Assembly: GCF_014268935.2 (NCBI RefSeq)
Contig: NZ_JABWRJ020000005.1
Span: 248,001 to 312,000 of the forward strand
Source of the DNA: Pseudomonas peradeniyensis
GTDB lineage: Bacteria > Pseudomonadota > Gammaproteobacteria > Pseudomonadales > Pseudomonadaceae
Direction: 5' to 3'
Length of the DNA: 64,000 nt
Shown one piece after another: positions 59,140-64,000 of this stretch (the first letter of the stretch is position 1; each line of letters begins with the position of its first letter). The notes beneath the pieces were generated by a model. That model worked only from the letters and a program-made list of their open reading frames with translations. It was not told the DNA's origin and ran no database searches. The translations under genes were made by a program, and so were the position numbers.

Positions 59140-59821
59140 TGGGCGGTTTGTTCTGTTCGTAGAACTGCCTTCCATATCGATCTGCAAGTCGAGTCGTTTC
59201 GGGTAGGCGATAGTGGCGTGTTGCATTCAATACCCAGTGACAGGCAGTTTCAAGGGAGATTCGGTGGCCGATTGAAACGAACACAGGTTTTACATGTTTT
59301 TGAGTCCTGAGTGCGGCCCCGATTAGTTCAGCTCCGTCGAACAGGCCTGATTGGCATCCCCTTTCATCAAGGGGAGGGGCGTATTCACCAATGAAGCGAC
59401 TTTTTCCGCATCCAATAGTGGGTATGTCATAAAGTACCCCCAAATGCGATGCCAAGCCAAACCGACGAGGGTGAGCTATACCTTGCCCGTCGCAGATGAT
59501 CAGGTCAGGTCGGTGGGTTATAGTTGATAAGAGCTTTACGATAGAAGGCAGTTCTCTAAACGAAAAAAGACCAGGCACATAGGGAAACGAAGTCGTATCC
59601 GACCATGCATGCTCTTCGATGACTTCCAGGCTTTCTGCGTCAACCACAACAATGGAGGCAATGAGTGTATCGTTTTGTTTGTGGTAGGCGACATCAATGC
59701 CTGCGATACTAGAGATAGGCCCAAGCTGATCTTGCTTGACTACAAGTTTAGATAGTCGTATCTGTAGATCGATAGCCTCGCTTGGGGGTATATCCCAAGG
59801 GTGTTGTATGACTGGCTGCAT
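59108..59821 (-). CDS. nfi: Endonuclease V (deoxyinosine 3'-endonuclease)
   Basis: The 237-residue protein shows the family motifs GIDVAYHKQND (catalytic Asp), FPYVPGLFSFRELPSI, DLIICDGQGIAHPRRFGLASHLGVL and GCGKSRFIGEY. The enzyme nicks DNA next to deoxyinosine and other deaminated bases for repair. It is on the opposite strand to the whole immunity array and is not a usual member of one. It is also AT-richer than core genes, so it may have been carried in. Its 3' end overlaps the convergent immunity gene. Confidence 0.92.
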   Translation of the reverse strand: MQPVIQHPWDIPPSEAIDLQIRLSKLVVKQDQLGPISSIAGIDVAYHKQNDTLIASIVVVDAESLEVIEEHAWSDTTSFPYVPGLFSFRELPSIVKLLSTITHRPDLIICDGQGIAHPRRFGLASHLGVLYDIPTIGCGKSRFIGEYAPPLDERGCQSGLFDGAELIGAALRTQKHVKPVFVSIGHRISLETACHWVLNATRHYRLPETTRLADRYGRQFYEQNKPPIKLPSQPTDY

Positions 59822-59941
59822 GTGGGCTGGTCTCGCTAAATCAAGCCGGTTAGGTTGTCGTCAACGAATCGTAGGATTATGACATTTAAGAGCCAAATGA
59901 CCAGCTGATTTTACTATTGATCTTGGACATGAAAAAGCATG
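59822..59941. other. Intergenic stretch upstream of nfi
   Basis: About 120 bp between the nfi start and element R6. No coding frame is convincing. It must contain the nfi promoter on the minus strand. Confidence 0.5.
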
Positions 59942-60068
59942 AAAGGGACTGAAAATTGGACAGGTCTGGTTTTCCTACTGTAGGTTCGGTCCCTGTGGGG
60001 CGAAGGGATCGAGGGGGCATGCAGGATAGGCCGAAATTAGAGTATAGAAAACAAATCTGTACCCTTGT
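59942..60068. repeat. Diverged inverted-repeat element R6
   Basis: A degenerate copy: left GAAAATTGGACAGGTCTGG, right GAAAACAAATCTGTACCCTT. The inner CCGAAATTAGAGTA and CGAAGGGATCGAGG-type centre are still clear. Confidence 0.8.
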
Positions 60069-60069
60069 C

Positions 60070-60189
60070 AGTCCCTTCTCGTCCAATATTAATATTAGAA
60101 CCCAGGACGGTTGGTTGGATGTTTCGGCCGGTCGTCTGAGTCAGTATATAGGGTGGCAGTTATGGCGAATGGTTTATTTGTTCCAGTGA
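60070..60189 (+). pseudogene. Toxin tail remnant before the ~144-residue immunity gene
   Basis: The frame leaving R6 reads NINIRTQDGWLDVSAGRLSQ then YIGWQLWRMVYLFQ and stop. It overlaps the start of the next gene by about 28 bases. The TQDGWLDV stretch resembles the NGTIRFLDG end of the tail at 57701. Confidence 0.5.
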
Positions 60190-60596
60190 AAAAAGTTCCT
60201 GAGCTAAAAATGCTTAAAGGAAGGCTGAGGAAAGAATTGTCTAGTCTGGGATTTGTGACGCAGAGAATAACCGTTGGTGTAACTTTGGTGGGTAGTGATT
60301 GTTTGTTGGATAATATGATTTACATAATGGATCATGAGGGTGGCGCGTGCTGTTGGTTGACCTTCATGAGCGCGGATGATTCTTTGCTAGAGGTGAGTGA
60401 GAGTGGAGTGCCATTTATTGCTCATGTTTCGGGAGGGACTGGACGGGGGAGGCGTCTCGCTTTGGCTGTTTCCTATGGTGTATCTGTCGAAGGGCAAGGA
60501 GAGTGTGTTTATGATGACGGTCGCCTGTATTTGGGGGGCGGAGCAGGTTCTAGTTCTATAGAGAAACTCAAGAAATTATTGGTGGAGCTGAAATGA
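60162..60596 (+). CDS. Orphan immunity-type protein (144 residues)
   Basis: The ATG at 60162 gives MANGLFVPVKKVPELKMLKG. The body has mixed strands and helices (GVTLVGSDCLLDNMIYIMDH, then GGACCWLTFMSADDSLLEVS) and a Gly-rich segment (HVSGGTGRGRRLALAVSYG). No family was recognised. An earlier in-frame GTG would add 17 residues. The position after a repeat and toxin tail indicates immunity. Confidence 0.68.
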   Translation: MANGLFVPVKKVPELKMLKGRLRKELSSLGFVTQRITVGVTLVGSDCLLDNMIYIMDHEGGACCWLTFMSADDSLLEVSESGVPFIAHVSGGTGRGRRLALAVSYGVSVEGQGECVYDDGRLYLGGGAGSSSIEKLKKLLVELK

Positions 60597-60617
60597 TTAG
60601 ATGTCTGCTAAAAACGA

Positions 60618-60680
60618 AGAAAGGGGGGCAGATCTACTTTTCCCAATCTAATTTAAAGAAGAATAAATCTGTCCTCTTTC
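60618..60680. repeat. Shortened inverted-repeat element R7
   Basis: Left end GAAAGGGGGGCAGATCTACT and right end AATAAATCTGTCCTCTTTC are kept, but the central ~50 bp is deleted, leaving a simple inverted repeat. Confidence 0.85.
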
Positions 60681-60695
60681 TGCTGGAGTAATTTC

Positions 60696-61190
60696 GTGGG
60701 TGGTGATAAGTTATTAGAATATTTGTGCGGAGCGGAACGGAGCTTCGTAAAGTGTATGGGTTATAGTGAGCCCGAGCTGGATAAAATTGCCCGATTATAC
60801 GATATTCGCATTGAAGGACAACTGCAGTTGTTCTTGAGCAGGATGGGGAAATGCGCAGTAGGTTTGATCGGAGACTCTCAGGTTCAGTTATATCGCACCT
60901 CTTGGACGGTGAGGGAGCATTTGCTTTTTCAGGTTGACTTCTTCTCGCAAATGCAGGAGGCAGGTCACTATGGCTTCTTGAATAATCCTTTTGTTTTTTC
61001 GCTTGTCTCGGAAACGCAGTACTATTTTCTCCAGACTTCGTTAAGTGATGCTGTCTATCACTATGACTCCAATACTGATGTTGTGACAGAAACAGATGCC
61101 GATCTATTTGCTTTTCTGAAGCTTTTGGCTGATGAGAATAGAGGTGTTCTCAAGGTTTTCACGTGTGGTGATTTGTTGAGGATCATTTGA
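60696..61190 (+). CDS. Orphan immunity-type protein, SUKH (SMI1/KNR4)-like
   Basis: The 164-residue protein shows the SUKH pattern: YSEPELDKIARLYDIRIEGQ followed by LQLFLSRMGKCAVGLIGDSQ, then FVFSLVSETQYYFLQTSLSD and a C-terminal helix (DADLFAFLKLLADE). SUKH proteins are a major class of toxin immunity proteins. It starts at GTG shortly after R7. The frame leaving R7 here gives only a few codons of possible toxin tail. Confidence 0.75.
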   Translation: MGGDKLLEYLCGAERSFVKCMGYSEPELDKIARLYDIRIEGQLQLFLSRMGKCAVGLIGDSQVQLYRTSWTVREHLLFQVDFFSQMQEAGHYGFLNNPFVFSLVSETQYYFLQTSLSDAVYHYDSNTDVVTETDADLFAFLKLLADENRGVLKVFTCGDLLRII

Positions 61191-61211
61191 GTAGGACGAA
61201 AGTGGAAGTGA

Positions 61212-61330
61212 GGAAAGAGGGGCAGATCTATTTCCTCTGCTCTAATTTCGGCCCTGCGGTGTCGAAAGGATCGAGAAGTCATGCAGGGACAGTAGGAATT
61301 AGAGCAAAGAAAATAGATCTCTCCTATTTT
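61212..61330. repeat. Inverted-repeat element R8 of the immunity array
   Basis: A diverged copy: left GGAAAGAGGGGCAGATCTAT, right AAAATAGATCTCTCCTATTT. The inner CTCTAAT/ATTAGAG pair is intact. Confidence 0.88.
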
Positions 61331-61377
61331 ATCCTGTAGCGCTGGGGCAACAGCATGGCCTATATACGGAAAAATAG
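61330..61377 (+). pseudogene. Short toxin tail remnant before the 185-residue immunity gene
   Basis: Fifteen codons, YPVALGQQHGLYTEK and stop, follow R8. The next ATG is six bases after the stop. Confidence 0.5.
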
Positions 61378-61383
61378 AAGGGT

Positions 61384-61941
61384 ATGAATGTAGGTATTGT
61401 TTATCCAAGTTGGTCGAGCTTTGGGTTTTATGACGTCTCCGTCAATGAGTCTGATGTCAGGGTTCAGAAGGAACGACCGCCATGCGGTGTGCGTGAGATT
61501 GTGGGGTGGTTGAGTGATGACGTTAGTAGTAGTGTTAGCGCCAAAGCGCTGATCACTCGGCTGGAGGAGTGTGAGCTTCGTGGTCAACCCGAGTATTTGG
61601 GGTTCGGCAATGCACACCACATGGCATATGCGGCAGGTCATCTGTACCTGGAGTGTGAGTATAGTGAGGAATCCCAGGTATTAATGACCCTTGGACAAGC
61701 CATTTCTACTTTGAACGACTACGTGATTTTTTTACAGGCTGGCGTTCGGAACAAAGAGGTTCCACCTCAGCCGTTCATGGTTGAATACCTTGCCGAGGGA
61801 GAGGGATCTTATAGGCGCTTTGAAGCGCTAGGTGGTCGTTTGGGATTTTCGGTGGAGGAAATGAAAGGTATGAGTCGGGCTAATCGACAAGAAAATAAAC
61901 GGAGAGTATTGGTCGATAAGTCTCGTACCTCCCAAGAGTAG
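61384..61941 (+). CDS. Orphan immunity-type protein (185 residues)
   Basis: The protein begins MNVGIVYPSWSSFGFYDVSV and has a distinctive block, FGNAHHMAYAAGHLYLECEY, followed by SQVLMTLGQAISTLNDYVIF. The C-terminus is basic (RANRQENKRRVLVDKSR). No family was recognised with confidence. The array position after a repeat and a toxin tail supports an immunity role. Confidence 0.68.
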   Translation: MNVGIVYPSWSSFGFYDVSVNESDVRVQKERPPCGVREIVGWLSDDVSSSVSAKALITRLEECELRGQPEYLGFGNAHHMAYAAGHLYLECEYSEESQVLMTLGQAISTLNDYVIFLQAGVRNKEVPPQPFMVEYLAEGEGSYRRFEALGGRLGFSVEEMKGMSRANRQENKRRVLVDKSRTSQE

Positions 61942-61976
61942 TGATTTGGTGCTCTGGCTGAGAAGTTTAGGGAGCG

Positions 61977-62092
61977 AAAAGTGGAGAGATCTATTTTTCC
62001 TACTCTGATTTAGGTTCCTGGCGGCGAAGGAGTCTAGCCGTCATGCAGGTAGGCTGAAATTAGAATAGATGAAATAAATCTTTCCCCTTTTT
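61977..62092. repeat. Inverted-repeat element R9 of the immunity array
   Basis: A diverged copy: left AAAAGTGGAGAGATCTATTT, right AAATAAATCTTTCCCCTTTT, centre TTCCTGGCGGCGAAGGAGTC. Confidence 0.9.
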
Positions 62093-62168
62093 GCTAAAAC
62101 TGGGCAGTGTGACACACCGAACGTTTGTGCCGAATGGTACTATTAATGGTATGCCGGTGAAGCCATGA
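62091..62168 (+). pseudogene. Toxin tail remnant before the 175-residue immunity gene
   Basis: The frame leaving R9 reads LLKLGSVTHRTFVPNGTING then MPVKP and stop, overlapping the next ATG by ATGA. PNGTI recalls QNGTI in the tail at 57701, so the two lost toxins may have had related ends. Confidence 0.65.
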
Positions 62169-62692
62169 TTGAAATAGTCTATGAACGAATCTCTAAACGT
62201 GAGTTGGCTGACTGGGGAGTAGTGTTTCAGGGTGTCTGCGGTGTTCCTAGTGTTTTAGGGTGTTTGCCAGCGTTCTATGTGGAAAAGTTTGCAGATGCTG
62301 AGCTTGAAAGAATGACTGTAGACAGTCCTGCATATGATTTTATTGTCGGTTTGGCTTGTGACAGTGAACTGCTTGCACCTGAATTGTCTGAGCAGTTGGA
62401 AAAAATCTGCATGCTTCAGAAGCCTGACATGCAGAGATCCAGGAAAATTTGGCGAGCGGTTGCGTTGGAAACGTTGTTGTTAGATATAGACGCTGACTCA
62501 GTGTATGGTTTAATAAAGTTGTCAGAATTTTGGTCGAGTTGGGGGTGGCCTGCTGATGCACCATTGTCAATGACTTCAGGTTTAGGCGCTTTGACGGCGG
62601 ATGAATATCACTCGTCATTAAATTATAAGTCCGTTGTTAATGAGCACAAGTGGTGGGTGAAAGATCAATTGTCTGGTTTTCATGAAAATTAA
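62165..62692 (+). CDS. Orphan immunity-type protein (175 residues)
   Basis: The acidic protein starts MIEIVYERISKRELADWGVV. It contains LACDSELLAPELSEQLEKIC and Trp-rich elements (LSEFWSSWGWPADAPLS, VNEHKWWVKDQLSGF). No family was recognised. It is translationally coupled to a toxin tail and followed by R10, like the other units. Confidence 0.68.
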   Translation: MIEIVYERISKRELADWGVVFQGVCGVPSVLGCLPAFYVEKFADAELERMTVDSPAYDFIVGLACDSELLAPELSEQLEKICMLQKPDMQRSRKIWRAVALETLLLDIDADSVYGLIKLSEFWSSWGWPADAPLSMTSGLGALTADEYHSSLNYKSVVNEHKWWVKDQLSGFHEN

Positions 62693-62805
62693 AATAGGGG
62701 GCGAACCTATTTTCTACTATAATTTCGGCCCTTGTGGGGGCGGAGAAATAGAGCAGTCGTACTGGGTTGGCTGAAATTAGAGTTGAAAAAAGATTTGTCC
62801 ATTGT
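62692..62805. repeat. Diverged inverted-repeat element R10
   Basis: A degenerate copy. The left end AAAATAGGGGGCGAACCTAT and right end GAAAAAAGATTTGTCCATTG are recognisable, and the inner GAAATTAGAGTT remains. Confidence 0.75.
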
Positions 62806-62852
62806 TCCGTTATGTGCAGGAAGGTGCTTAAACTCGAGTGAGATACTAATCC

Positions 62853-63251
62853 GTGGGGCAAATACATATGGGTAGTGTTTCTATTTTTGTAGAGCTTCAG
62901 TGCAAGCTGGCTCTTGCATTCTTGCGCTCACACCCTGACGCAAAAGATTTGACATGGCTTCTCGACTTTCCTAAGGCTGGAGAAGTTTTTGTTGATGGCG
63001 ATAAGTGGCAATTTATCAGGCATGGTTCAGGTTTGCGTTTTGAAAAGATGACGTGTAAAGGGGGCTGGGTTGTGGATATTCATAAGTGCTTTCATGATCC
63101 AAGGATAATCGATGGTTGGCGGCTTCTTCAGTTCTTTGATTCACGTGGAGAGTGCATGGATAAGAGTCAGGTTTCTCTGTTATTAAATGAAATGTGCCTG
63201 GGCGGGCACTTGCTTGACCAAGGTGGTGGGCAGTATCTTTTTGTAGGTTAA
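62853..63251 (+). CDS. Orphan immunity-type protein (132 residues), intact copy of the truncated gene
   Basis: The GTG start gives MGQIHMGSVSIFVELQCKLA, aligned with the ATG start of the truncated copy at 55948. The later part contains GEVFVDGDKWQFIRHGSGLR and GGWVVDIHKCFHDPRI. An internal ATG at 62868 is a possible alternative start. No family was recognised. Upstream, the last codons of a toxin tail (TRVRY and stop) are preceded by an in-frame stop, so that tail is broken. Confidence 0.7.
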   Translation: MGQIHMGSVSIFVELQCKLALAFLRSHPDAKDLTWLLDFPKAGEVFVDGDKWQFIRHGSGLRFEKMTCKGGWVVDIHKCFHDPRIIDGWRLLQFFDSRGECMDKSQVSLLLNEMCLGGHLLDQGGGQYLFVG

Positions 63252-63276
63252 CTATGTAGGGCTAGAAAAGCGCGAC

Positions 63277-63392
63277 AAAAAGGGGTGGATTTAATTTGCT
63301 TGCTCTAATTTCGGTTCTTGGCGGCGAAGGGATCTAGCCATTATGTAGGTAGGCCGAGATTAGAGTAGGGGGAATAAATCTGTCCACTTTTT
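63277..63392. repeat. Inverted-repeat element R11 of the immunity array
   Basis: Left AAAAAGGGGTGGATTTAATT, right GAATAAATCTGTCCACTTTT, centre TCTTGGCGGCGAAGGGATCT with TAGGTAGGCCGAGATTAGAG. Confidence 0.9.
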
Positions 63393-63423
63393 TGATGAGA
63401 AAGTATATTTTAATGGAGGTTTT

Positions 63424-63672
63424 ATGCTTGAAAATATTAGCGAAGGTAAATTGCCGTGTCAGGTTTTTAGAGATCTGATAAAAGTCGATCCTACTATTGG
63501 TAATGTACGTCTTAGTGAGGTTTTTCATGAGGAGTTTATCGAGGTTGATAGTTTGGCTCTACAGCTTATCTGGCATTGACGGGGGCCAGGAAAAACTGAA
63601 GGAATTGGTGATGAATCACTAAATGCTGAGCTGTTGGTGATGTTGAAGAACGCTGGTTATTTGAAGAGGTGA
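63424..63672 (+). pseudogene. Immunity-type gene with an in-frame TGA
   Basis: ATG 63424, with GGAGG just upstream, opens a frame reading MLENISEGKLPCQVFRDLIK and on to LALQLIWH, where TGA (63577-63579) interrupts. The same frame continues RGPGKTEGIGDESLNAELLV then MLKNAGYLKR and stops at 63672. One TGG to TGA change would explain it. The 82-codon gene is therefore probably a fresh pseudogene, unless the stop is read through. Confidence 0.6.
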
Positions 63673-63675
63673 AAG

Positions 63676-63747
63676 ATGAGTTTTCCAGTTGTAACTGCTG
63701 AGGGGAAGGTTGGTGGCGCAACATTGGACCGGAAAAGGAGGCGACCG
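63676..63747 (+). pseudogene. Possible stub of another toxin module before R12
   Basis: A frame starting four bases after the broken immunity gene reads MSFPVVTAEGKVGGATLDRK then RRRPEK and runs into R12. Like the remnant at 56899 it could be an upstream stub of a module cut at a repeat. Confidence 0.3.
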
Positions 63748-63838
63748 GAAAAGGGGACAGATTTATTTTTCCTGATTTATTTTTCCTACCCTAATTCCAG
63801 CTCCTGGCAGTAGCGAAAATAAATCTGTCCCCTTTTTC
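63748..63838. repeat. Inverted-repeat element R12 with duplicated inner left end
   Basis: Left AAAAGGGGACAGATTTATT, then TTCCTGATTTATTTTTCC (an 18-bp internal duplication of TTTATTTTTCC), and a shortened centre (CAGCTCCTGGCAGTAGC). The right end is AAAATAAATCTGTCCCCTTT. Confidence 0.9.
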
Positions 63839-63842
63839 GTGA

Positions 63843-63920
63843 TCTAGCGGCAGTGTGAAAGCTCAGCTTGGGCTGGCAGAAATGTGGCAGTCTCCTGATA
63901 ATAACAACTTAGCGATATAG
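63843..63920 (+). pseudogene. Possible toxin tail remnant after R12
   Basis: A 25-codon frame after R12 reads SSGSVKAQLGLAEMWQSPDN then NNLAI and stop. It is plausible as a helical toxin end, but it is not coupled to the next start codon, which lies 70 bases later. Confidence 0.3.
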
Positions 63921-63989
63921 TTATTGGTTCTCGCCGTTCGCTGTTATGGAGCGGACCTGTGTTGTCCATTTTTTATTTTGGAGTAAGCA

Positions 63990-64000
63990 ATGATTAGTGT
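63990..64000 (+). CDS. Start of a further gene, cut by the window edge
   Basis: ATG 63990 is preceded at a suitable distance by GGAG (63980-63983). Only the first codons (Met-Ile-Ser) are visible. By position it would be the next immunity-type gene. Confidence 0.4.

Noticed and set aside
55745..63838. CRISPR array formed by the regularly recurring repeat
   Set aside because: Repeats are ~115 bp with long inverted ends, and the spacing is one whole gene (0.3-1.7 kb). The intervening DNA is coding, and no cas genes are present.
63921..63989. A terminator before the last start codon (GGAC-loop-GTCC followed by ATTTTTTATTTT)
   Set aside because: The stem is only four base pairs, which is too weak to call, and the T-rich stretch is in generally AT-rich DNA.

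Overview
The window is a high-GC chromosomal segment from a fluorescent pseudomonad, most likely of the Pseudomonas putida group. The evidence is the flhB-flhA-flhF-fleN-fliA-cheYZAB-motCD-par-cheW flagellar and chemotaxis order, an adjacent ccmABCDEFGHI cluster, and REP sequences of the P. putida type (cores resembling GCGGGGCAAGCCCGCTCCCA). No rRNA, tRNA or CRISPR array was recognised.

Layout: (1) 1-16.6 kb, on the plus strand, holds flagellar export (fliR end, flhB, flhA), polar placement and number control (flhF, fleN), the flagellar sigma factor fliA, the chemotaxis core (cheY, cheZ, cheA, cheB), the second stator (motC, motD), a ParC-like ATPase, a ParP-like CheW-domain protein, cheW and a DUF2802 protein. 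A ~0.8 kb long-inverted-repeat element separates flhB from flhA. (2) 16.6-24.2 kb, on the minus strand, holds two paralogous 902-residue toxins with a TcdA/TcdB-like glycosyltransferase C-terminus, an FlhB C-terminal homologue and a FliK-like protein. (3) 24.4-31.7 kb holds a complete, tightly overlapping cytochrome c maturation operon and a small lipoprotein. (4) 31.9-42.3 kb is mixed metabolism: a 2-hydroxyacid dehydrogenase, a PhzF protein, a second copy of the long-inverted-repeat element, a GFA protein, an FKBP isomerase, a small insert with a frameshifted membrane protein, a histidine phosphatase-like protein, a DadA-like oxidase, a racemase-family enzyme with an NCS1 transporter, an Lrp regulator and an EamA transporter. 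(5) 42.4-55.7 kb is a two-partner secretion system: a TpsB pore and a 3690-residue CdiA/FHA-type exoprotein ending in a Hint domain and a ~130-residue toxin domain, with an overlapping immunity gene. (6) 55.7-64 kb is an AT-richer array of orphan immunity genes. About twelve copies of a ~115 bp inverted-repeat element punctuate it, and most copies are followed by a short in-frame toxin tail that leads into an intact immunity gene. An endonuclease V gene lies in the array on the opposite strand.

How the parts work together: region 1 builds, positions, powers and steers the polar flagellum. Region 3 matures c-type cytochromes in the periplasm. Regions 5 and 6 form a contact-dependent competition locus, in which the active toxin/immunity pair is followed by a store of immunities against related toxins.

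The most unusual part is the junction structure in region 6. The repeat sits where toxin coding sequence has been lost, and in one case where an immunity gene has been cut off; the full-length version of that gene is 6.9 kb downstream. This suggests that the repeat drives, or marks, the conversion of toxin/immunity modules into a poly-immunity array. The two glycosyltransferase toxins inside the flagellar cluster are the second highlight.
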